Below, in pieces: positions 20,212-30,637 of a stretch of DNA of 64,000 nucleotides. The notes under the pieces were generated by a model. The model had not been told where the DNA came from and did not search any database. It saw only the letters and a program-made list of their open reading frames with translations. The number at the start of each line of letters is the position of its first letter. The first letter of the stretch is position 1. The DNA is from Tetrapyrgos nigripes. Taxonomy: Eukaryota; Basidiomycota; Agaricomycetes; Agaricales; Campanellaceae. The DNA lies in assembly GCA_013368315.1 (NCBI GenBank), contig JAACJM010000112.1, positions 1-64,000 on the forward strand, written 5' to 3'. The position numbers and the translations under genes were made by a program.

Positions 20212-20862
20212 CAGTGTTCGTCCTAAGGTGTAAGGCTTAATTAAGTTAAGGCCTTAATCCATTAAGAAATTAAGGCCTAACGCTTTTCCTGGACCTTAAA
20301 ATACTTAATTAAGCCTTAGAGTACCACGTGAAATGACATCACTCAGCCGAGAAATTTTTTCATAGACTACATCTACGGTGCTCGTACACTGCTACAATGC
20401 CTCGTCCCGAAAACCGACTCTGGGCCTATTTCTACAAAGGCGAAAAGCAAAACAAATAGAGCGAGCCAGGGCTGAGGACAGTGGAGATGATGATGACAAT
20501 GAGCCACAGGCGAGTACTGCTAATTCTCAATGGCTTCCTCGTTCTCTCGCATTATTATTTGGTGGCAAAACTGTTGAAGAGTCTACTCTTGATGCCTATA
20601 TTGACGGCGACGCACTCAGAGGCAGGGCTGGAGTGAGGAGGCACTACATATGGAGTTGCTTGCTCAGGAGGAGGGTGATGTGATACCTGATGACGGCGAG
20701 TTGGAGGGTTCTGGCGACGAGTACAACGGTAATTGACTGATGAAAAAAAAATTGTACTAAGGCCTTAATGACCCTTAAATACATCCCTTAATTAATACTA
20801 TTTTAACCATTAAGCCCTAACGCTGTTTGGTACCCTTAATTAAGACCTTAGGCTGAACACTG
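20212..20862 (+). mobile_element. Non-autonomous hAT element with perfect 8-bp target duplication
   Basis: This 651-bp element has terminal inverted repeats CAGTGTTCGTCCTAAGGT on the left and, inverted, CAGTGTTCAGCCTAAGGT on the right. It is flanked by TCAGAATG at 20204-20211 and 20863-20870. CAGTG ends and 8-bp duplications are hallmarks of hAT. Inside, ATG 20397 starts MPRPENRLWAYFYKGEKQNK, the BED-type N-terminus of mushroom hAT transposases, and then meets TAG. Near 20660-20735 there is MELLAQEEGDVIPDDGELEG, the acidic tail of the same transposases. The catalytic middle is deleted, so this is an internal-deletion derivative. Subterminal regions are full of TTAAG and CTTAA motifs. Confidence 0.92.
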
Positions 20863-20870
20863 TCAGAATG

Positions 20871-21060
20871 TGGGTTTAGGGCACTGTACTGCGCAAGTGA
20901 CTGCCATCTATGGATAATCCGTCTGATTGTCGGATGCCATCCGTCAGATGCGGATTGGGATTTTTTGTCGACCAATCTGAGCGGATGGCATCCGAATCCG
21001 ACCCAGTCTGATCCGATAGGAGCCCTAGTCTCTATTGGTGCGTTGGCTGGTGGGGGATGA
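20871..21060. repeat. Palindrome-rich segment with CGGATGCCATCCG motifs
   Basis: CGGATGCCATCCG (near 20930) and CGGATGGCATCCG (near 20980) form facing near-palindromes. GGAT/ATCC words recur between 20905 and 21020. The strip could be a small foldback element or a decayed MITE. Confidence 0.4.
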
Positions 21061-21066
21061 TCAGGT

Positions 21067-21640
21067 ATGTTTGTTTCTGCAACATTCTCAATACGTTCAA
21101 CCTTAGAAACTGAAGTTGCGTATCTGCAGTCCATCAATGTTGTGGAATGCCAAGAATTTCGGGATCTCTTGGAGTACATTGGTGTCGATCTTGACCCCAA
21201 GGACATTCCTCATCGCAAGAAGATTATAGAACTGATATTTGAACAGTTTGAAAACTGTTTCAAGAACACACGAGAGGAGATGAAGGTCAGTTTAGCAAAT
21301 CTACTAATGATACAAGTACTAATCATACCTTTGCTTGATAGCACTCCCTTGGCCATATCTCCTACACCTCGGACATGTGGTCAAATGGTGTTCTGCAAGG
21401 ATTCATGGCAATTACTGCTCATGACCATGGCCGTGAATGGTATGGTGCCCACCCCTATGCAGCAGATAGTCCACCAACTGAAGGTTTCGCAGAAAAAGCT
21501 ACTAGCATTGGGACATATTGGTACATCAGAGATCTACAGCGCACATCACGACCATATCCGCTTGTTTTGATACTTAAGAGGATTAGAGAGCATTATTCTC
21601 GACGAGTATACCGCAGACGATGTATTTGTTTGTGAAATGC
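21067..21640 (+). pseudogene. hAT transposase fragment with catalytic SDMW motif
   Basis: The first exon reads INVVECQEFRDLLEYIGVDL, then DIPHRKKIIELIFEQF, up to 21284. A GT-AG intron at 21285-21341 joins it to HSLGHISYTSDMWSNGVLQG and FMAITAH. The T-S-D-x-W motif contains the first catalytic Asp of hAT transposases. The frame ends at a TGA at 21633-21635, long before the C-terminal dimerisation domain. The N-terminal BED finger is also missing. It may be a sibling family of the 20212-20862 element. Confidence 0.72.
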
Positions 21641-22958
21641 TCGATCCAGCCTAGAAGACAAACGCTGCAGTTAGAAGATGCGGTGAAAGGAGAGTAGGTC
21701 CAGTACCTTTCATGTTATCTCTGCATATGCGACCGAGAGTATAGATGGATAGGAAAAGTCATGAGTCATGAGCAATGCGGACTTGGGAGGAAATCAACAA
21801 TCAATGGATATTCGTATGAAAATTGGACGTTTTTCCGACGCACCTCCTGATTTTTCCGAATATAAGGCGGGTTTTTTCAACCTGCCTTGACCGTTTCTGC
21901 TGGAGGTAGTCGATGTACCAAGGACATTAGACCACGAACTTGAAGCTTGACAGAGTGAAATATAACAAAACGGAGTAATTCAGTGCCTGCTATACCTGGG
22001 AACGCTCCCGAGGTTGATCAAGGATCAAACGGAGTAATACTTTGCTAAAGGTTCATTGATGCATGGTTCAGCATCCAGCATAGATCCATAGCACTGCTTC
22101 GTCAAGAGTATAATCAAGACTTGGTATACCCCTTGTAATCTTCGCCTCTCGTCCCTTCAAAATACCTGGTGATCCGCGGAGACCGCCAGAGGGAGAAACA
22201 GGGCCTGTCAGACTACAGCAGAGGTGAAACTGGGTTTATGCGGGATTTCTGCTGTTACCGCGGATATTGAAGCGCTTACAAGACCAGGACCATAGAAGCT
22301 GTTGTGGACACAAGTGCAAAGGCGATGTTTCTCTCACTTGGACAAGATATTAGAAAGCATGGGCAATGTCTTTCCAGAAATTGGGTTGCCTTGTTTCTGG
22401 CGGCTTATTCCAAGGGGACATGGCATGGTTACAAATTTGAGGCTGGTCCTGCCGTGTTGATGAGGCTATGGCCAGTTGCAACGTTCTTCAAAGCAGTACA
22501 AGTGTGACAGAAACAGTTGACGTTGAAGATCGTGTACAGTTGCGCGGGGAGCGCTTTAGCAGATCCCATTTGAAAAGACCTTCCTCCTTTTCTGTCTTCC
22601 TGGAAGAGGAAGAGGAGTGTAGTGGACCAAGAGGATAAGCCTGTAAGTTGTTGCAAACTGCGGCGGCACCAAAAATGAGTTGTCATGACGTCAATCACAA
22701 TTTCCCACGGGCCAAAAAGGAAACAATAGGCCAGCATTTGCTATTGTTGTTTTTCGTTTCATCAGACAACCGCTCGCTTGTTTCGTGCTCGTCGTGGTCC
22801 AGAGCGACAACGACGAAAGTCAAGGTCACGTTTTCCTTTCCGTAGCAGACGCTCTAGACGTCGACACTCGTCTGGGTCGACTGGTTCGCTCAGCGACGTT
22901 CTCTCTTTCTTCCTCCTCCAGCGACTACTGGTTAACGCCTGCAAAAACCTGGACTACA
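21641..22958. other. Intergenic region upstream of the Chs7 gene
   Basis: There is no convincing gene. A 67-codon ATG frame at 22304-22507 has no recognisable features. The last 300 bp is the Chs7 promoter and leader. The Chs7 reading frame stays open upstream to 22785, so an earlier start cannot be fully excluded. Confidence 0.4.
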
Positions 22959-24278
22959 ATGACAGCCTTTGGCTCCTTCAAATTCTTCTGCACAAACACG
23001 CCCTCCTACGCTTGGTGTAACCTCTTTTATCGCCAGCTGCTGGATCTCTCCAACTCCAACTCCAACTCCACCTCACTCCTCCAAGGTCTCTCCAAGGATG
23101 CGACTTCGGCACCAGTGGGTATAGACCCCGTATGTGGGATACCAAAGTTGGGAAAGGAAGGGAGCATAGGAAATATAGCCAATCTCGTGTTATGTGTGCT
23201 CAGTATGCTGGCTATCGTGGGTGTGATTTGGTTGACGGAGAGAAGGAAGGCTGCTGTTGGTGCGTTCGTCTCTCTTCATTATGGGCATTATTCTTCATTC
23301 TAACGTCCTTTTTTCTTAAAGGCCGTATCGAACTCCGCAACATGTTCATCTGCTACTTCCTTACCCTCCCCTTGCAAATCCTCACCACCGGTTCTTTCCT
23401 CGAACAAGGCTCAACGGCGCTGGTCGTCCTCACAGCGATACATGCAGGACTTGTAGCTGCCTTTTTTTGGATGCTTGTGGCGAACGCGGTGGTGTCGATG
23501 CAAATATTGGAGGACGGGACGATGAGTTCGTTGATGGTGGGTGTTGTCTTCTCTATGCGTTACTGCTCTCTATCCTCTATTGTTTGGTCTATCGCTGACT
23601 CTTCATCTCTCATCTTCCAGCCCTACTTCATCTTCACTACCGCCTTTTTCGGCGTCACTCTCTATATCTCACTCGACGTCGGGTTCGGATTTACTGAGAC
23701 TTTGGGTCCATCAAAGACTGACCCAGGAGGGTTAAGGAGTATTCCCTTGTTTATATTTACGAATATATGGCCTGCAGTGTGAGCTATCATTCTGTTTTGT
23801 GTACCCTTTCTTGTTGGTTTGGTTTCGGTTGCTAACACGTCATTCCTTCTTCCCCTCTTTCCCCACCCGCACAACCCCCATCTTATCTCCGCCCCTTCCA
23901 TTTTCTCTCCACAGTGCCTCCCTCGCCTTCCTAATCCTCCAATCCTACATCATCCTCCGCGTCCTCCGCGAACTCCGTCCGATATTCTTCTATGCCCTCG
24001 CTACGATCTTGTTTGTGTTGAGTCAACTTGCATGGTTGCTTTTGGGGAGGATTATCTGCAAAGGAACTGCTAAAGACGGGAACTTAGGGAAGATAGATGG
24101 AAGTTTTGTGGGTACGCTGGGCGAGACGGCAGCAGTTGTAGTGTTATTTTTGGGGTGGAAGAGTATTACTGTTGGTGAGTGGTAGTTTTTATGTTCACAC
24201 CGTTCAGTTCTGATGATGCCTTTTTCAGAGGATTGGGAAGAAGATCAGACTTATGGTTATCAAAGCTACAAGTATTGA
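22959..24278 (+). CDS. chs7: Chitin synthase export chaperone (Chs7 family)
   Basis: Chs7 is an ER membrane chaperone needed for class IV chitin synthase to leave the ER. Five exons were read: 22959-23259, 23322-23536, 23621-23778, 23915-24174 and 24229-24278. All internal introns are GT-AG and in phase. The protein begins MTAFGSFKFFCTNTP. It has the conserved GIDPVCG motif before TM1, then several hydrophobic helices (ICYFLTLPLQILTTGSFLEQ; LVANAVVSMQILEDGTMSSL; PYFIFTTAFFGVTLYI; LAFLILQSYIILRVLRELRP). A late KSITVEDWEEDQTYGY matches the W-DSITKEDLE-like end of the family. The length, about 330 residues, is normal. ATG 22959 is preferred because the N-terminus matches family members there. 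Confidence 0.92.
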
Positions 24279-25036
24279 TTGACAATGCCCATTGTCCCAT
24301 TGTCTATCCCTATCCAACCGCAATTGTAATAAAAGTAAAAGCCATGAACTCCACACCACTGGCCTGCCTGTACAGCGCGCTACAATACCCACCCGACATT
24401 TCATTTCTCTCCCCCTCTCCTCCTCCTTTCTCTCACTAACGCCCTTCGCCCAACGTCCTACGCAACCGAACCAGGAAAACGGCTGGTTGTACGAATACTC
24501 AATACTCGCTCATGTTATACAAACATACCCACCACTCCTTTCTTGTCTCTCATTTACTCGTCTTTCCTTCCTCGTGTTGTCCCTTCCTCTTGTACCTTCC
24601 TCCACCTCTATGCTTCGAGGTCTACCCATACGGTATGCTTAGATCTCCGTACCTCGTTTCGCATCTCCCTTCTTGGCTCTCATTCCTCGTGTCCTTATCT
24701 TTCTTTCTCCATGTGTTTTTGTCTTGTACTTGTTTCGTCCCTTCTTCCATCTAACTGGCTGGTTTATCTTACTTTATCTACTTCTACTACTTAACATACC
24801 TGTGTTTTTGGTTTCTGTTTCTGTTTTCGTTTTTTTTGTTTTGTTTTTTGTGTTTACGTAGGATTGGAGTTGGGTAGCTTAACTTGCGCATAGGAATGCC
24901 GTTGTACTACTAGATAACAGGTAGCTTGAAGTATAAATTATGTCTGTCCTTTGCGTTTGTCCGATTCCTGGCTTTTTGCTGCCATCTTCAGGAACTTTTT
25001 GACTGACCCAAGCTCCCCTCTCAGCCTTTTTAGCAT
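24279..25036. other. Pyrimidine-rich intergenic DNA
   Basis: Long C/T-rich runs, including T-rich segments near 24800-24855, lie between the Chs7 stop and the tRNA gene. No gene is recognised. This is probably the Chs7 3' UTR and terminator region. Confidence 0.45.
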
Positions 25037-25140
25037 GGCGAGATGGCCGAGCGGTCTAAGGCGCCAGACTAAGGATCAGGTCACGTGGTGACCAGGACAT
25101 CTGGTCCGAAAGGGCGTGGGTTCGAATCCCACTCTCGTCA
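25037..25140 (+). tRNA. tRNA-Leu(AAG) with a 24-nt intron
   Basis: The acceptor strands GGCGAGA and TCTCGTC pair with one G-U, and the discriminator is A. The A-box region TGGCCGAGCGG and B-box GGTTCGAATCC are canonical. The anticodon stem CCAGA/TCTGG encloses CT-AAG-G, giving anticodon AAG. A 24-nt intron (25075-25098) sits one base 3' of the anticodon, the standard eukaryotic position. A long variable arm (TCC-GAAA-GGG) identifies a class II tRNA. Its 3' end plus CCA is the predicted primer for the retrotransposon at 8284-14936. Confidence 0.95.
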
Positions 25141-25422
25141 TTTGTAGGAAATGGTACTTTTTTATAAGCCTTGCTTGAACCTGCACATGGAGGAGGCCTT
25201 TTATTTTCTGTCATTCAGCCGGATTTATACAAAAGTCTCTTCCTAGGTGTACTTCTTACTGTAGATTTTGACTGACGCCAATCAAGGGAACAAATTGACC
25301 GTCCCGACGCCCGCCTCGCGCATTTGGCTCTCACTTGCCAAGGCCTCGGGTAACACGACTGTACGGCATGTGTTTGAAACGTGCTGAGCTGGCAAGCGAG
25401 CTTTTTCAACTTGCTCCCGACC

Positions 25423-26484
25423 ATGATTGATGTTCCTCCATGCGAAGGTATGTAGGGAACCTAGCATACTTACCTGCCTGAACCCGGTGACTGATGGGGC
25501 TGAACAAACACACACACATGTATATGCTATCCACTACGTATATGCAGCTTGCCCCGACTGCCTCCAAACCGTCGACATCGTCCTCGAATCCTCCGACGGA
25601 AAACAATTCGGCGCACACAGCATCAATCTCGAATTATACACCGACTCTTTTCCCAGTGTTAGCATGATCACTAAACTCGACGACGACGTCGTGAAACTCT
25701 CGGAATCGGCAGATGTAGTCCTTCTCATGCTCAAGTACATGCATAATCAAGTCCAACCGGATTGTGATACCCTCGAACCGGGTCTTTTGTTGGATTTCGC
25801 AAAAGCGGCGGAGAAGTATGGTATGTATCCTGCTTTTGAGGCTTGTAAGAAGGGTATGAGGTATGCTTTGCTTTCTTTCACAAGATATGAATTTACGAAT
25901 CGTTTTGTTCAACTCAGAGCAAGGACGTCAAGTCGCCCTCTTGAAGCACTCTTATTCAAAACTAGATACGATTCCACGGAGGGAATCGATACACTCGTTC
26001 GTCAGACGCTGAGCATGCCAATGGAGCAAGTCCTTGCCGTCCTGAACAATGCTCAGGACATCTTCATCATCTGGGTACGTCTCCTCTTCGTCCCTTACCT
26101 GACTCTTCCATTCCAAAAATAGTGATACAACTCCTCATACTCACTTACACCACTCAGTCACGCTATCGAGAAAAATGGCGCCTCACCTTCCCCACATACC
26201 AAGACCTCGTCTCCCGTGGCCCCACCACCAAAAATTGGCGCTCACACAACTCCACCAGCGGATGTATGCGGCAAAAGTTGTTCGATACTGTTGGTGTGTT
26301 TCTCAAGAACGATCGGAATCCTTCAATTGCAGAGGTAGATCGAGTAGTAGCGACTTGTAGGGAGACGTTGTCGTGCTCGAGATGTTCAGTTGTTGAGACG
26401 GCGAGTGATTGGGATGAGTGGCGGGCAAGGGTTGTTGAGTCTATTGATAAGTTGCCAAAGTGGGTTGAGTTTGTTTCAATCTGA
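25423..26484 (+). CDS. BTB/POZ domain protein
   Basis: Four exons were read: 25423-25447, 25548-25860, 25918-26074 and 26158-26484. The spliced start is MIDVPPCEACPDCLQTVDIV. It leads into a BTB fold: VLESSDGKQFGAHSINLE, then VVKLSESADVVLLMLKYMH, then LLDFAKAAEKYGMYPAFEAC. In mushroom genomes this small BTB type is a large paralogous family, thought to work in protein-protein contacts or with Cul3. The C-terminal half carries WSRYREKWRLTFP and two CxxC-like spots (CRETLSCSRC). The ATG is chosen because the short first exon splices in phase to the conserved BTB start. Total length is about 273 residues. Confidence 0.85.
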
Positions 26485-26661
26485 AGGCCATGCAAGGAGG
26501 GTAGAAAAGGGATGATTATGTGTGTGTAAAATTACAGATACTTAAGTACCGAATTGAGTTGGGAGTTGGCTACTGTTTAAAAATGGATGAAGTGCTTCAG
26601 TCTCGCTTTCTGAACACCAATGGAACCGCCCCAGGTCTACATCCAACACCAAAGCAACCAA

Positions 26662-28980
26662 TCAGTCGGTCAGTAACCCAACAAATACATAACGAACAAC
26701 ATACTTTATAGTCGGCCCATTCAAAACCTTCAACACCCTTCTCCTCTTCTCTTCAAACGTCTCCCCTCTAAACTGCGCATCTTCCTTCACAGTGATCTCA
26801 TACATCAAGACTATCGTCGTAATGATAGCAACACTCTCGGTCTCAGCAAATCTTCTACCGATACACGAGCGTGACCCTGCGCTGAAAGGGATAAAAGCGT
26901 CTTTTGGCCAAGTGGGATCGCCTCCAGGTCCTGGCATGAAGCGGTCTGGTTTGAATTCAGTTGGGTTGGGCCAGTACTTTGCTAAAGATGAGGGGTGGAA
27001 GGAACAGAGATCAATTGTTGAATGATACAGATGATGTACCCATGGTTTGAGACTCACGATTGTAATGAAGCCCAGCTATATGTAACATGACCTGTGTTCC
27101 TTGGGGAACAGGAACGACTAGATCCTGGACACCTTTCGGGCCATGGACTACTATAGAAGTATTGTCGTGAGATGTTTTTGGGACGTTGGTACGGGTGGAA
27201 AGAGCCTCAAGGATTCCTGGAGAACACTATGAAAAATGATTCAAATTCGAAAAGGAAGAACTGCCAAGGTAAGAGGCACTTACGCCATCGTCCTGGTCAG
27301 ATGAGGAATATCTTCGTAGATCTGTTTCCAAGTCGCCATCGTCACCATTGTGCCTGTGACACGAAATTGCGCACTATGTACTTACCGGGATTCTCCCATT
27401 ACAAACCACTCTGATATCATCGTATAACTTCCGCTGTTCCTCCGGATATAGCGCAAGCAGATGCAGAGCGAAGCAGAGAGTATGAGCCGTCGTCTCGTGC
27501 CCAGCCAGGAGAAACACGAAAATATTCCCTGGAAGAAAGAAAATGTCAGGACGACTTAAGGACATTGCTAAAGGCTCAAAGCCAACAAAGAACCTACCAA
27601 TCAGCTCCGAATCGTCCAACCGCAGAGTAGGTTTCGAATCGTCATCTGCTTCGGTTTCTTCGTGCTCGGCGTCATTGGCTCGTAATAGATTGGTGAACAA
27701 GTCGTGGTTGGTGCTCATCTCCGAGTCTGGACCCTCAACAGTAGAGTCACCGTCACTACGACGTTCGTTGATGATACCTAATAAGTAATCCTGAAGTATG
27801 AAGGGCAATTTCAATGAAAAGGGTCGCTGTGGTTCTGATAGAATGAGGGGAACGACACTCACCTGCAAATTCGTGAAAGCTCTTCGGACTCCGCTTAGCT
27901 TGGTCTTGACTCTACCCCAAGTGAATTGATCAGAGTGATTCAAGAACCACTTTGGTAAGAGAAGGTATAGCATGATGTCTTTTGAAACGATTTCAAAGGC
28001 ATCTTTCGCAGTGGGAAGAGACGAGTTGCCATCCGCTTGACTGAAAGTCTGAGTCGACAAATCCTGTCCAAAACCAGCAGCTGCAATTACACGAAGAGTC
28101 CACTGATTTAGGAAGATAAAGGTCACTATCAGCAAAGCGTATACACAGTCAGAGAAGCTCACATCGGCGGTATGGACTCTAAGGTCTTGTATAACCACTT
28201 TGCCTGAGTTTCTTAAACTTTGCTTCCAATCCTCTGATTCGAAAAACCCATTTATAGCCCGCATAGTTGTATCCCAAACGAGGCGGTTGTTACGCTTGCA
28301 AAGAATTACTACAACAGCTCCCCGTACAGACGGACGGGCTTACCTCAGAAAACGAAGGAGCACAAATTCTCCTATACTTCTTCCATAGATTCCCTTCAGA
28401 CGCTACGATGTTTGACCCAAAAACCGTCAAGAGTCCGTATTTTTCTACAGGTTTGGGGAAGTGAATGCGTGAACTAGTGATTTGCTAGAGATATTGTCAG
28501 CGGCGAATTATCAATCTGATGAAACACTAGGTCACCTTTGCGACACTGGGATCTGCGACGAGTAATGTCAGTTTGACTCGAGGTAGCAAGGATACCTATT
28601 CAAGTCGTTTCAATAACTGGTATATGATTTTGCCATGAAAGTCTTTCTAAACCCACAGCATAGACAATATCGCTTTTGGCGTTTTCATACCAATCTCGTC
28701 TTGAAAGCCAAAATTGAAAATAACCCAATGCGATTCTGGACGAATTGTGAAAAGTGAAGGCTGGCATCGAGTACGCCGCAAATAGAGTTACGGGTCCGAG
28801 GATTTGACTGAGATGACGATCAGTGCACTAAGTATACGTGTAAAAAACACCTTAAACCCACCGAATACCATCTTGCTGCGTCAGAGCTTTGTATTCAGTG
28901 TAAATACGAAATGCCCAAACGACAGGAATAGCTATAATGAGCGCATAAGTTGTCTGAGGGTCAAGATTGAAGCAAAACAT
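26662..28980 (-). CDS. Cytochrome P450 monooxygenase, membrane-anchored
   Basis: This haem-thiolate monooxygenase is encoded by roughly ten exons on the minus strand. The start at 28978-28980 gives a short hydrophobic N-terminus (TTYALIIAIPVVWAFRIY), as expected for an ER anchor. Spliced order continues GPVTLFAAYSMPAF, VKLTLLVADPSVAK, FPKPVEKYGLLTVFG and NIVASEGNLWKKYRRICAPS, which contains the C-helix. The I-helix has AGHETTAHTL. The K-helix has ESLRLFPPV (E-x-x-R), and the PERF region FKPDRF. The haem loop is PFSAGSRSCIGRRF with the Cys ligand. An intron splits the sequence just before the AGHETT exon. All hallmark residues are intact. Substrate cannot be inferred. It resembles the abundant CYP5150/CYP5144-like mushroom P450s, but I am not certain of the clan. 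Confidence 0.9.
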
Positions 28981-29536
28981 TGGATACAAGGATGTAATCA
29001 GTGAACTTCAAGGCTTGTCCAGTGCTTAAATACTCGATGTCACCCTGAGATTTGATGTAGATCAACTGTAGATCCGTTCCTCCCCGAATTCACAGTTGGA
29101 TAAAGCGGCTAAATATTAGCGAAGCACGAAAAGTCAGAGCATTGCCAACGAATATACAGAACTTAATTTGAAGGTGCCAGAGAGAGCGGAAGACTATCTA
29201 TAGTCGTGCTATCCTTCATGTCCGCACATCATGGACGTTTGGCAAGCCCTTGTCACTATGTAAGCTCAACTACGGTAACATGACGCAGGTTCCACGCATT
29301 CATTTGGACTTCCGCGTGTGGCTATGCAATTTGGATACTTTTTTTCACCGAAGCCGAAACCGTTTGCCTCCTTGACAACCGGTCTTGTCCTCTGTCATCA
29401 TCATTATCCAGCATTATCCTCGCATCGATGAAGCTTAACGAAATGTACCAATCAAATAACGGCCTCGTTATTGCCACGCGAAGCGGTGGCCCACAAAGCT
29501 TTCATCAAGGAATCCATATTAAAATGAATTTCGTTC
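28981..29536. other. P450 promoter region and inverted dispersed repeat
   Basis: This region lies between the P450 start and the LINE remnant. It holds the inverted copy (29461-29495) of the repeat found at 44-78. No gene is recognised. Confidence 0.45.
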
Positions 29537-30240
29537 TTGGTTCTCAGCGTACTTGGCAGACCCATGAAGATCCTCGGTAGTAATCTACCATGGCATATTA
29601 CCACAGAAACCTTGCCACACTACCTTGAGGATGTGAACAATGCAATAAGTCTGTTGGAACTCATCAAAAAGGCAACGAGTAAATGGGTTGAAGCCGAGCT
29701 CACACCTACCAAGGATAAAACTTATCTGCTTTCATTGCGCAAGGAGCCTCATTCCGAGCGCACTGGCTATATTTACAAATCGAGGTTCATGCGGCAGTAT
29801 CTCAAAGAGATCCGCAACGGGCGGCATCGCCAGGCATTAATGAAAGCAATCTGCGGTGATCTCCCACTGGCAGTGGAAAGATTACGATGGACTGATCATC
29901 ATCGTCATCCAGTCCCTCATCCCCAGCGACTGCGTCGTTTGTGCAAGACGGAAGTCGAAGATCTCGAGCATGCCCTGCTTACATGCCAACATGAATCCCT
30001 TCTTCCCATCAGACAAGAAATTCTTCGCATGTTTACTTCCCAAAATCCTAACGCTACATTGTACCCATTGTACACACAACAGCGGCGCGTAGAATTCCTC
30101 GCCTGTCTATTCCCCTATCAACCGCTATACTCTAATACAGCCAGATACATTTTTACAATCTTTGAATTCTTCGAAAAGACGCCTTTATTGTGCCAGCCGA
30201 ATTTCGTCGTTGATAGTTTGACATCTAGTCTAGTAAGACT
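29537..30240 (+). pseudogene. LINE (non-LTR retrotransposon) ORF2 3' fragment
   Basis: The frame reads KSRFMRQYLKEIRNGRHRQA, then LAVERLRW, then PQRLRRLCKTEVEDLEHALL followed by TC. It then reads LFPYQPLYSNTARYIFTIFE. The R-LC-x-VED-x-HALL-x-C block with Cys/His residues is the typical C-terminal zinc-like motif of basidiomycete LINE ORF2 proteins. The reverse transcriptase and endonuclease parts are absent, as expected of a 5'-truncated insertion. The frame happens to stay open to 30493, but past 30230 it is low-complexity and probably 3' UTR. No clear poly-A tail or target duplication was found. Confidence 0.6.
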
Positions 30241-30637
30241 ACTACTGCACTCATTTAGCTTACCTCTCCTGTATTTTGGCGGTTGCCATGACCAGAAGGA
30301 TCTACAGCAATTTGAACGGACTGCGAGCTCGTCCTCCCTGGAAGTAGTTGATTCCGGAACGATGATGTACCTATTAGTAGTATTACATAGTAGCTACATC
30401 AGATTGCCTCCTGGACCCCCGGCGTATCTACTTAGTCCTAGCCCAGGTAATACACTCCTCCTCCTCCTCCTCCACACCACCGCGAACGCTTGACGGGCAC
30501 TATCGGGTTCTCTTATCAGATTCTCTATTATACGAGCTACACTACTTTTTTTTAGGATTTTGGGTGTAAGATACAGAACTACACGACTACCCAATGTCCA
30601 AGCTACAATCAAAACCTGACTTATGCGATGCTAAATC

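Noticed and set aside
24292..24861. Several plus-strand frames after Chs7
   Set aside because: They are Ser/Leu/Phe-rich translations of a pyrimidine-rich tract without conserved motifs or splice signals.
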